Made by a program: the position numbers and the translations under genes. This document shows, in pieces, positions 1-6,316 of a stretch of DNA of 33,454 nt. The stretch comes from Streptomyces benahoarensis (GTDB lineage Bacteria > Actinomycetota > Actinomycetes > Streptomycetales > Streptomycetaceae). How positions within the stretch are numbered: the first letter of the stretch is position 1; the number at the start of each line of letters is the position of its first letter. Location: positions 1-33,454 of the forward strand of contig NZ_VKJP01000031.1 of the NCBI RefSeq assembly GCF_007280575.1, read 5' to 3'. Below the pieces are notes generated by a model. It worked only from the letters and a program-made list of their open reading frames with translations, was not told the DNA's origin and ran no database searches.

Positions 1-7
1 CCTCCGA

Positions 8-80
8 ACCGATCACGGGAAGAGTTCCCGAACCGATCACGGGAAAAGCCGCCGTACCGATCAATGGGAAAAGTTGCCGT
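8..80. repeat. Three tandem 24-bp direct repeats
   Basis: Copies begin at 8, 32 and 56 with an exact 24-base period; each opens with ACCGATCA followed by (C/A)-GGGAA. The third copy has diverged (CAATGGG for CACGGG). Because 24 is a multiple of three, they could encode an 8-residue repeat at the C-terminus of a gene cut by the left edge (a forward frame stays open to a TAA at 94-96), but other frames are also open, so coding cannot be decided. They could equally be operator repeats for the gene starting at 135. Confidence 0.7.
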
Positions 81-122
81 TTCGTGCGGCGGGTAAGGGG
101 CGGTGCCGGTGGTGATCTCTCG

Positions 123-128
123 TAGAGT
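123..128 (+). promoter_or_regulatory. Putative -10 box of a leaderless promoter
   Basis: TAGAGT ends 6 nt before the GTG at 135, which would place transcription start at or next to the start codon. No purine-rich ribosome binding site lies between them. The -35 region is not recognisable. Confidence 0.45.
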
Positions 129-134
129 TTCCGC

Positions 135-911
135 GTGGGATCTCTGCGCAATCCGATCGGGCCGCTCCCCTCCTCCATCTACTGGCGGCGGAGAGCCGTT
201 GCGCTGGGCATTTTCGCGCTGCTCGCCCTCCTCGTGCTGTGGGTCCTCAACTGGGGCGACGGCAGCAGCCGCACCAACACCGAGGGCAAGGGCGCCGCGG
301 GCCACGGCCCGGCCGACGCCATCACCCCGGGACCGTCCTCCACCGGCCCCGCCATCAGCCAAAAGCCGGGCGGCCGGGACGAGTCGGGAGGCGGCGGCTC
401 AGGGTCGGGCTCCGAGGGATCCAAGGGATCCGGGGGCTCCGAGGACTCCGGCAAGGGCCCGATCGGTACGGGCACCGGCGGCGCGCCCGTCGCGGCCGGT
501 TCCGCCCTGCCGAACTGCACCGGCGACGGCGCGGAGTTGACGCTGCGCAGCGTCAAGGACTCCTACCGCCCCGGCACGAAGCCCGAGTTCGAACTGACCG
601 TCAAGAACACCGGCGGCGCCGACTGCAAGGTCGACCTCGGCCCGAAGGCCGCGGTGCTGACCATCACCGATCCCTCCGCCGACGACCCGGTCTGGGCCTC
701 CGACGACTGCCCCAACGGCTCCGCCGCCGCCCTCATGAAGATCCCCGCGCACTCCACCGTCACCCGCACCGTCACCTGGGACCGCCGGGCGGGCGGCCCC
801 GGCTGCGCCACCCCGAGCGCCGCCTCCGTACCCCCCGGCACGTACCGCGTCGAGGCCGCCGTCCCGGGCCTGTCCGCGGTCCACACGGAGTTCACGCTCG
901 CCAAGGACTGA
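135..911 (+). CDS. Membrane-anchored extracellular protein with Ig-like C-terminal domain
   Basis: This 258-residue protein has a short basic N-terminus (WRRR at 17-20), one hydrophobic segment at about 21-39, and then a long Gly/Ser/Pro-rich linker (about 42-118), so it is probably a type II membrane protein with its bulk outside the cell. The C-terminal 130 residues form a beta-rich domain with four cysteines (in PNCTG, ADCKV, DDCPN and PGCAT), suggesting two disulfides. The pattern 'LTVKNTG', 'TWDRR' and 'PGTYRVEA' resembles BsuPI-like or DUF4232-like domains, but I cannot fix the family. The GTG start is supported by the -10-like box 6 nt upstream. It stands alone, and the next gene begins 168 bases later. 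Function unknown; a cell-surface role is inference. Confidence 0.85.
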   Translation: MGSLRNPIGPLPSSIYWRRRAVALGIFALLALLVLWVLNWGDGSSRTNTEGKGAAGHGPADAITPGPSSTGPAISQKPGGRDESGGGGSGSGSEGSKGSGGSEDSGKGPIGTGTGGAPVAAGSALPNCTGDGAELTLRSVKDSYRPGTKPEFELTVKNTGGADCKVDLGPKAAVLTITDPSADDPVWASDDCPNGSAAALMKIPAHSTVTRTVTWDRRAGGPGCATPSAASVPPGTYRVEAAVPGLSAVHTEFTLAKD

Positions 912-1078
912 GGCCGGGACGAGGACGGAGGCCGGGCCACGGCCCGACGACCTCCCGGCCCGACGCCCTCCCGGCCGGACCGCCTCGGACCAGCATCTTC
1001 CGCTTGTTCCGCCCACAGAGGATCTGCTCAGAGCATGCGGCCCTGGCGGGGCGGGGCCGTGCGGGGCACAGTCGCCGC

Positions 1079-2068
1079 ATGAAGCTGCTGATGCTGGGCG
1101 GAACGGAGTTCGTCGGCCGGTCGGTCGTCGAGGAGGCGCTGGCCCGGGGCTGGCAGGTGACGGTCTTTCATCGCGGGAACTCCGCGCCGCCTCCGGGTGT
1201 GGAGGTGCGGATCGGCGACCGGAGCGCCCCGGGCGGGCTCGCCGCCCTGGAGGACGGGGTCTGGGACGCCGTCGTCGACACCTGGAAGGGCGCACCGGCC
1301 GCCGCCCGGGACGCCGCGCGGCTGCTGTCCGGCCGCGTCGGGCGCCATGTCTACGTCTCCTCCCGGTCGGTGCACCCGGTCCCGTCCGCCGCCGGACTCG
1401 ACGAGAACGGCCCGGTGGTCGACGCCTCCCCCGACGACACCACCGCCGACGACTACGCACGGGCCAAGCGCGGCGCCGAGCTGGCGGTCCAGGAAGCGTT
1501 CGGTGACCGCGCGGTGCTGGCCCGCGCCGGGCTGGTCCTCGGCCCGTACGAGAACGTCGGGCGGCTGCCGTGGTGGCTGGGCCGCCTCGCCCGGGGCGGG
1601 CCGGTCCTCGCCCCCGGGCCGCGCGATCTGCCGCTCCAGTACATCGACGCCCGCGACCTCGCCCGCTGGTCGCTGGACGCGCTGCACGACGGGATACCCG
1701 GCGGCGCGTACAACCTGGTCAGCCCGACCGGCCACGCCACCATGGGCGAACTCCTCGACGCCTGTATACGGGTGACCGGTGCGGACGCCGAGTTGCGCTG
1801 GGCCGACCCGGAGGCGGTGACCGCCGCCGGGATCGAGCCGTGGACGGAGCTGCCGGTCTGGCTGCCGCCGGGCGAACTGCACGACACGCTGCACCGCGGC
1901 GACGTGACAAAGGCGCTGGCCACCGGCTTGCGGTGCCGTCCGGTGGCGGAGACGGTCGCCGACACCTGGGAGTGGCTGCGGTCGATCGGCGGCGCCGTCC
2001 CGGCGTACCCGGGGCGGCCCGCGCCGGGCCTGTCACCGGAGAAGGAGGCGGCCTTCTGGGCGGCGTGA
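1079..2068 (+). CDS. NAD-dependent epimerase/dehydratase family protein (extended SDR)
   Basis: This 329-residue protein carries an N-terminal Rossmann nucleotide-binding motif GGTEFVG at residues 7-13 directly after the first beta strand, and a YARAK catalytic-type motif (Tyr126, Lys130), as in extended short-chain dehydrogenases. The early 'GGTxFVGR' form is typical of epimerase-like proteins acting on NAD(P)-bound sugars or acting as reductases; the substrate cannot be told from sequence. A longer open frame extends upstream, but the ATG at 1079 starts exactly at the Rossmann strand and has a weak -10-like CACAGT 6 nt upstream, so I chose it. The gene is followed by a strong hairpin at 2091-2134 and convergent small genes. 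Soluble cytoplasmic enzyme expected. Confidence 0.88.
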   Translation: MKLLMLGGTEFVGRSVVEEALARGWQVTVFHRGNSAPPPGVEVRIGDRSAPGGLAALEDGVWDAVVDTWKGAPAAARDAARLLSGRVGRHVYVSSRSVHPVPSAAGLDENGPVVDASPDDTTADDYARAKRGAELAVQEAFGDRAVLARAGLVLGPYENVGRLPWWLGRLARGGPVLAPGPRDLPLQYIDARDLARWSLDALHDGIPGGAYNLVSPTGHATMGELLDACIRVTGADAELRWADPEAVTAAGIEPWTELPVWLPPGELHDTLHRGDVTKALATGLRCRPVAETVADTWEWLRSIGGAVPAYPGRPAPGLSPEKEAAFWAA

Positions 2069-2090
2069 CGAGCGGCCACACCTGAGCACA

Positions 2091-2134
2091 GCGGGCCCGG
2101 GGCCTGGGCCCGTACGCCAACGCCCCGGACCCGC
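2091..2134. terminator. Bidirectional hairpin between convergent genes
   Basis: The arms 2091-2103 and 2122-2134 pair over 13 bases with one mismatch (a C opposite an A). The hairpin sits between the epimerase stop codon (2068) and the stop of the convergent small gene (2141), where a shared terminator is expected. No T-tract is evident. Confidence 0.6.
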
Positions 2135-2140
2135 CCGCCT

Positions 2141-2377
2141 TCAGTGCCCCGCCCCGTCGTGGCAGGCGCAGGCACACACCTCGCGCCGCACCCCGGGCAC
2201 GTCGCCCGGCTCCACCCGCTCCTTGTCGCACCACGGATGCCGTCCGACATGGCAGGCGGGCGAGAGATACGGCTTCGGGACGTACGGCCGTACCGTGCCC
2301 GCGCCGCCGCGCCGGACGACGCTCACGAGGTACGGCCGGACGGTGCTCATCACGTAGAGGTCGCGTTGCCCGCTCAT
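2141..2377 (-). CDS. Small Cys/His-rich hypothetical protein
   Basis: This 78-residue basic protein starts with ATG at 2377. Its C-terminal half has a dense Cys/His set: CHVGRHPWC, then CACACH near the end, five cysteines and several histidines in about 35 residues. That spacing suggests a small zinc-binding fold, but no named family is recognised. Its start overlaps the stop of the upstream 68-residue gene by four bases (ATGA), so the two are probably translationally coupled. The pair is divergent from an XRE/DUF5753 regulator. Whether they form a functional unit with it (for example a toxin-antitoxin-like or WhiJ-associated module) is inference. Confidence 0.65.
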   Translation of the reverse strand: MSGQRDLYVMSTVRPYLVSVVRRGGAGTVRPYVPKPYLSPACHVGRHPWCDKERVEPGDVPGVRREVCACACHDGAGH

Positions 2378-2580
2378 CCGGCCGCCCCGCGCAGGACGGC
2401 GGTCAGCCGCCGCGCGGTGTCGAGGTTGCAGCGCCCCAGCTCGATCAGGACGAGCGGGAGCGCGCTGCCGTACGACAGCGGGTCGACGCCCAGCGACGGC
2501 AGGCCCACGCCCGCCGCCCGGAGCGCCCCGTCCAGCGCGCCGCACACGGCTTCGGCATCCTCGATCTGTTCCGTCCCCAT
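2374..2580 (-). CDS. Small hypothetical protein, first gene of a coupled pair
   Basis: This 68-residue, mostly helical, mildly acidic protein (MGTEQIEDAEAV at the N-terminus) has no recognisable domain. The ATG at 2580 is preceded by AGGAGTG about 7 nt upstream on the minus strand, a good ribosome binding site that fixes the start. The stop codon overlaps the start of the next gene (ATGA). The 168-base gap to the XRE regulator at 2749 must hold divergent promoters. I do not recognise a function. Confidence 0.65.
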   Translation of the reverse strand: MGTEQIEDAEAVCGALDGALRAAGVGLPSLGVDPLSYGSALPLVLIELGRCNLDTARRLTAVLRGAAG

Positions 2581-2748
2581 GGATCACTCCTGTGATTTCG
2601 GTGTTCGAATGCCGGGACGCGCCACATCAACTACCGTGCGTATTCCGGGTGTTAAGAGAATGCACCCGCGTTGGAGCCCCCTTTCCGCATGTCGGAGTCC
2701 CTTCGGTCGCTCCAGAACAAATTTCCACATCTTCTTCGGGAGGTCGTC

Positions 2749-3603
2749 ATGCCGCCCAGGCGCGCGGTCACAGGTCGAAGTCAGGAGCCACGTCAACGGT
2801 TCGCGGAAGAACTGCGTTTACTGCGAATGAAGAAAGGGGTGAGCCTTCGGGAGCTGGGTGAAGCTCTGGGCTGGGATCCGTCCCTCTTCGGAAAAATGGA
2901 AGGGGGACAGACAATCGGCAGCCCCGAAGTTGTGGAAGCACTGGAGGTCTACTACGAGACGCCGCCGGGACTGCTGATCGCCATGTGGGAGATGGCGCTG
3001 GGCGATACGTCGCAGTTCAAGGAGCGCTACCGGCAGTACATGACGCTGGAGGTGGAGGCAGCGGGGATCCAGTGGTACTCGCCGTCCATCGTTCCCGGGC
3101 TGCTCCAGACGAAGGCATATGCCCGAAGGCTGCTGCTTCTCGGCGGCCTCGCTCCCGGTGAGAAGCTCGACCAGCAGGTCGAAGCGCGGGCGGCCCGAGG
3201 AGACATCCTGAGCCAGGAGTACGGACCGCAGTTCCGCGCGATCCTGGACGAGGCCGTACTGCGTCGCACACTGCTGGATACCGAGGAGTGGCGGGAGCAG
3301 TTGCAACACCTCTGCACGGTGGCGCAGCTGCCCAACGTGAACATCCAGGTACTTCCGTTCACGGCCGGACTGCGGGAGTTGCCCAACACGGACATCGCGC
3401 TTCTGCGACTGCCGGAGGGCCGTACTGCCGCCTGGGTCGAGACCGGATACGACGGGCAACTGGTGGCTGATATCGCGGAAGTTGAGCGACTGCAATTCCG
3501 TTACGATCGGCTGCGCGACCACGCCCTGTCCCCGCGCGAGTCCATCGAGTTCATACAGCGTCTTCTGGAGGAAATCCCATGTCCGTCCACCGAGTCGAAC
3601 TGA
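2749..3603 (+). CDS. XRE-family regulator with HTH and DUF5753 domains (WhiJ-like)
   Basis: This 284-residue protein has an N-terminal helix-turn-helix (about 18-72: 'LRELGEALGWDPSLFGKMEGG') followed by a long DUF5753 domain, recognised from 'IVPGLLQTKAYAR'. The family typically pairs with a small DUF397 protein, as in the WhiJ/AbaA-type loci of Streptomyces that affect development; exactly that arrangement follows here. The ATG at 2749 has GGGAGG 5 nt upstream; an upstream in-frame GTG at 2671 is less likely. Codon 24 (2818-2820) is TTA, the rare leucine codon read by the bldA tRNA, so translation may be developmentally limited. Early codons are less GC-biased than the neighbours, hinting at transfer. 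The 3' end overlaps the DUF397 gene by 25 bases. Confidence 0.92.
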   Translation: MPPRRAVTGRSQEPRQRFAEELRLLRMKKGVSLRELGEALGWDPSLFGKMEGGQTIGSPEVVEALEVYYETPPGLLIAMWEMALGDTSQFKERYRQYMTLEVEAAGIQWYSPSIVPGLLQTKAYARRLLLLGGLAPGEKLDQQVEARAARGDILSQEYGPQFRAILDEAVLRRTLLDTEEWREQLQHLCTVAQLPNVNIQVLPFTAGLRELPNTDIALLRLPEGRTAAWVETGYDGQLVADIAEVERLQFRYDRLRDHALSPRESIEFIQRLLEEIPCPSTESN

Positions 3604-3875
3604 GCGCTCTCCAGTGGCGTAAGTCCAGCTACAGCAACCAGGAGGGCGGGAACTGCATCGAGGTGTCGGACGACCTCCTCGCCACCGTCAGCTGGCGCAA
3701 GTCGAGTTACAGCAATCCGGACGGCGGCGCCTGCATCGAGGTCTCCGACGACCTCGCCGCGCTCGTCCCCGTCCGGGACAGCAAGGCTCCCGCTGGTCCG
3801 GCGCTCGTCTTCGGGGCGCCGGTGTGGGCCTCGTTCGTCGGTGCCGTGAAGAGCGGGACGCTGTCCGGCCGTTGA
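3579..3875 (+). CDS. DUF397 protein with two tandem DUF397 motifs
   Basis: This 98-residue protein contains the hallmark 'WRKSSYSN..GG.CIEVSDDL' twice, at about residues 13-33 and 39-59, followed by one typical C-terminal segment 'VPVRDSKAP'. Most DUF397 proteins have a single copy and about 60-80 residues. The two copies differ mostly at third codon positions at DNA level, so the duplication is old and both copies look to be under selection. It overlaps the upstream XRE regulator by 25 bases and is surely co-translated. DUF397 proteins are thought to act with their XRE partner; molecular role not established. Confidence 0.92.
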   Translation: MSVHRVELSALQWRKSSYSNQEGGNCIEVSDDLLATVSWRKSSYSNPDGGACIEVSDDLAALVPVRDSKAPAGPALVFGAPVWASFVGAVKSGTLSGR

Positions 3876-4405
3876 GAGACGGGTACGGAAGCGGGCGGCG
3901 GCGCGGCGGGCCGATCGCGGCCACGGCGGTGATCGCCGTGGCCGCCGTCTGGTGGCTGGCGTGGTCGTCCGCCGGGGCGGCGCCGCCCCGGGAGAGCCGG
4001 GCGGCGGCGCTCGCCACGGCGCAACAGCAGGTCCGGGCGGTGGCCGCCGACGCCCGTATCGGTATCAGCGGGCGGTACAACCCGGGCGCGTCCTACGAGC
4101 GGTGCGACCGGCGCGGCGTCCGGGCGCCCGCCGACGGCCCGTACACCCTGACGTACACCGCGTACGCGGACCTGCCCGACCGGTTCCACATCGCCGCACT
4201 GCGACGGCTGCGGGCGGCGCTGGAACGGCGTGACGGCGTCGAGGTCACCGCGTACGAGGAGCGGCCACAGGTCCAGGAGGCCCAACTCGACGCCGTCGAC
4301 CGGCCGCACCGCGCCCACCTCGCCGTCGCCTCCGCCAAACCGCCGCACACGGTCCGGCTGGCCGTCGCCACGGAATGCTTCCGGCCACCGGAGGACGGGC
4401 GGTAA
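3872..4405 (+). CDS. Membrane-anchored or secreted hypothetical protein
   Basis: A TTG at 3872 overlaps the DUF397 stop (TTGA) and gives a 177-residue protein with a classic N-terminus: basic (GRRRGG) followed by a hydrophobic segment at about residues 13-31 (IAATAVIAVAAVWWLAW). A GTG at 3824 in the same frame would add 16 residues and overlap the upstream gene by 52 bases; I prefer TTG because the signal segment then lies at a normal distance. The rest is a soluble extracytoplasmic domain with two cysteines (YERCDR and TECFRP) and no named family. Coupling to the regulator pair suggests shared expression; function unknown. Confidence 0.7.
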   Translation: MRDGYGSGRRRGGPIAATAVIAVAAVWWLAWSSAGAAPPRESRAAALATAQQQVRAVAADARIGISGRYNPGASYERCDRRGVRAPADGPYTLTYTAYADLPDRFHIAALRRLRAALERRDGVEVTAYEERPQVQEAQLDAVDRPHRAHLAVASAKPPHTVRLAVATECFRPPEDGR

Positions 4406-4548
4406 CGGGACCGCGCCCCGGCCGTCCTCAGCCCTCGCCCGCCAGATGGGCGACCACGCGCGGCCTCGCCCACTCCATCACCCCGCACCACACGTGAGTT
4501 GGTGGTGGCCGGGGCGGAATCTCCCGGGCCTCGCGCGACGACCGTGGC

Positions 4549-4554
4549 TACGGT
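4549..4554 (+). promoter_or_regulatory. Putative -10 box of a leaderless promoter (pseudogene)
   Basis: TACGGT ends 6 nt before the ATG at 4561, the same arrangement as upstream of radA. It suggests the broken acetyltransferase was once transcribed as a leaderless message and may still be. Confidence 0.4.
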
Positions 4555-4560
4555 GGCCCG

Positions 4561-5193
4561 ATGACGGAATTCCACATACTGGACGAACACGCCGCCTGAC
4601 AGCAGGACTTCGAGCGGCGGCTACGGGACGCGTACCTCGCCGCCGGTCTCGACCCGGAAGCGGCGGCGGCCCGGATCGGCAGCATCCGGGAGCGGGAGAA
4701 GGCCGCGGAGTGGACCGCCGCGGAGGTCATCCACGACGGGGCGCGGATCGGGTACGTCGCGAGGGGCATCACCGACGACCACGGCGCGCCCGCGGGCCGC
4801 ATCGGCGACCTCTGGATCGACGCGGACCACGCCGATCAGGGGCATGAACAAGCCACCCTCGCCTGGGCCGAGGCATGGTGCGCCGCACGCGGCGTCACCT
4901 ACGGCTTCAGCCTCCACGTCGACCCCGAGCACCGCGGCAAGAGGTACGGCCACGGCGCGATGGCGGCGGGCGAACGGGCCACGCGCGCCGCCGGGGACAC
5001 GGCCCTGATGTTCACGGTGTGGGGCGGCAATGAGGTGGCGATGAATCTCTACGACAGCGCGGGATACCGGATTCCGGAAACCAACCGGTCGCGGCCTGGC
5101 GCCGACCGACTTCCCGGCCGAGCCCCCTCGGGAATCCCGTTGAACCTCCGCCGAATTTCCCGAAGTTGCGCCGCATTTACGGAGGGAACGTGA
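4561..5193 (+). pseudogene. GNAT-family N-acetyltransferase, interrupted by in-frame TGA
   Basis: From the ATG at 4561 the frame reads 12 residues to a TGA at 4597-4599, then continues open for 197 codons with clear GNAT character: a domain running to 'LHVDPEHRGKRYGHGAM' (acetyl-CoA loop, normally RGxGxG, here RGKRYG) and 'NEVAMNLYDSAGYR', the usual C-terminal strand. No ATG, GTG or TTG occurs after the stop until 4960, which would leave out most of the fold. The TGA probably replaces a TGG tryptophan (context DEHAA-W-QQDFERR). The C-terminus runs on about 30 residues beyond the expected end, suggesting loss of the original stop. A sequencing error at one base is the alternative. Confidence 0.8.
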
Positions 5194-5451
5194 CACCGTG
5201 GAGGGGTCGGTGCACCCCTTCCGAATTTCCGGAACGGATTCCCCGCCCCATTCGATCGACATTCTCAACGGCTTTCAAGATCACGTCGCTTGCGGGCCAC
5301 CCGGGGCGGTGGGCCGCCGATGCGGTGTGAACACTCCGTGGTGCAGCTCGTTCAGCCGGCTGCGGCACGGCCATTCCCGCGGAGCAGGTCCCGATCAACA
5401 CGAGCGGGAATCGAACATCGAGAATCCGTGCCCGATCCACAGCTCAAGACC

Positions 5452-5457
5452 TAGGGT
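5452..5457 (+). promoter_or_regulatory. Putative -10 box of a leaderless promoter (VOC gene)
   Basis: TAGGGT ends 7 nt before the ATG at 5465 with no Shine-Dalgarno sequence between. A GTGCCC about 17-18 bases further upstream could act as a weak -35. The 271 bases between the acetyltransferase remnant and this gene hold nothing else recognised. Confidence 0.45.
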
Positions 5458-5464
5458 GTGCCGC

Positions 5465-6202
5465 ATGACGCTGCAACTTGTTCAGGTGAACTTCAAGGCC
5501 CGGGACGACTCGGCGCTCGGCCAGTTCTGGGCGGAGGCGCTCGGCTGGGGTGTTTCCAGCGAAGGGCCCGGCGTCACCAACCTGGAACCCGTGGGCTTCG
5601 ACTGGCCGGACCCGTCCGCCCTCTGCATCGACCTCGTCCGCGTCCCGGACCCGGAGACGGTGAAGTACCGCGTGCACTTGGAGCTCGCCACCACCTCCGA
5701 CGCCCATCAGGCGGAGTGGGTCGCACGTCTGAAGGAGCTCGGGGCGACGCCCGCCGATGGGGGCCGGGGCGACGCGCCGTGGACGGTGCTGGCCGACCCG
5801 GAAGGCAACGTGTTCCGCGTCCTGGAACCCCGGGAGCTCTACCGGGACACCGGGCCGGTAGCCGCCGTGGTCGTCGACTGCGCCGACCCGCGGGCCATGG
5901 TCCGGTTCTGGGGCGAGGCGATCGACTGGACCGTCCACGAGCTGACCGACGAACGCGCCCTGCTGCGCTCCGTCAAGGGCGTCGGACCGTACCTGGAGTT
6001 CCGCCGCACGCCCGACGACGAGATCGTAGGGAACCGCGTCCATCTCGACGTGATGTCCGACCCCGTAGGGGATCAGGCGAGGGAGGTCGCCCGGCTCGAA
6101 GCCCTCGGCGCGACACGGGCCGACGTGGGCCAGGGCGACGTCTCCTGGGTCGTCCTGGCCGACCCGGCGGGCAACGAGTTCTGCGTCCTCGGCCGGGGCT
6201 GA
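5465..6202 (+). CDS. VOC family protein with two glyoxalase-like domains
   Basis: This 245-residue protein is an internal duplication of the vicinal oxygen chelate fold. Each half starts with an 'FW.EAL.W' helix (FWAEALGWG; FWGEAIDWT) and ends with a matching strand pair (GDAPWTVLADPEGNVFRVL; GDVSWVVLADPAGNEFCVL). Each half also has 'RVHLEL' or 'RVHLDV', whose histidine fits a metal ligand position, and a terminal acidic or hydrophobic residue. Members include glyoxalase I, ring-cleaving dioxygenases and antibiotic-binding resistance proteins; the substrate here is unknown. The ATG at 5465 matches the first beta strand (TLQLVQVNFKA); longer upstream open frame is non-coding in character. Monocistronic, ending at strong hairpins shared with ilvD. 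Confidence 0.9.
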   Translation: MTLQLVQVNFKARDDSALGQFWAEALGWGVSSEGPGVTNLEPVGFDWPDPSALCIDLVRVPDPETVKYRVHLELATTSDAHQAEWVARLKELGATPADGGRGDAPWTVLADPEGNVFRVLEPRELYRDTGPVAAVVVDCADPRAMVRFWGEAIDWTVHELTDERALLRSVKGVGPYLEFRRTPDDEIVGNRVHLDVMSDPVGDQAREVARLEALGATRADVGQGDVSWVVLADPAGNEFCVLGRG

Positions 6203-6237
6203 CGCGGAACTCCGTCCGCTCCCTCATGGCGGTGCAC

Positions 6238-6273
6238 GTGTGGGGCCCCCGCCACCCGGCGAGGGCCCCACAC
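6238..6273. terminator. Strong GC hairpin after the VOC gene
   Basis: GTGTGGGGCCC (6238-6248) pairs perfectly with GGGCCCCACAC (6263-6273) across a 14-base loop. It lies in the convergent gap between the VOC gene and ilvD. Confidence 0.75.
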
Positions 6274-6278
6274 CTACG

Positions 6279-6310
6279 GGATCCGCGTACGGGATCCCGT
6301 ACGCGGATCC
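6279..6310. terminator. Perfect 32-bp palindrome after ilvD
   Basis: The 32 bases read identically on both strands, centred on GGGATCCC with flanking GGATCCGCGTAC arms. As RNA it folds into an almost loop-free hairpin from either strand. It lies 6 bases past the ilvD stop codon, so a terminator or mRNA 3'-end stabiliser is the simplest reading; a protein-binding site is possible. Confidence 0.65.
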
Positions 6311-6316
6311 GCTACC

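Noticed and set aside
4597..4599. TGA as a selenocysteine codon in the acetyltransferase
   Set aside because: GNAT enzymes do not use selenocysteine and no SECIS-like hairpin is evident; a nonsense change from TGG is simpler.
5198..5464. N-terminal extension of the VOC protein
   Set aside because: The upstream open frame lacks domain character, while the ATG at 5465 begins the first VOC strand and follows a -10-like box.
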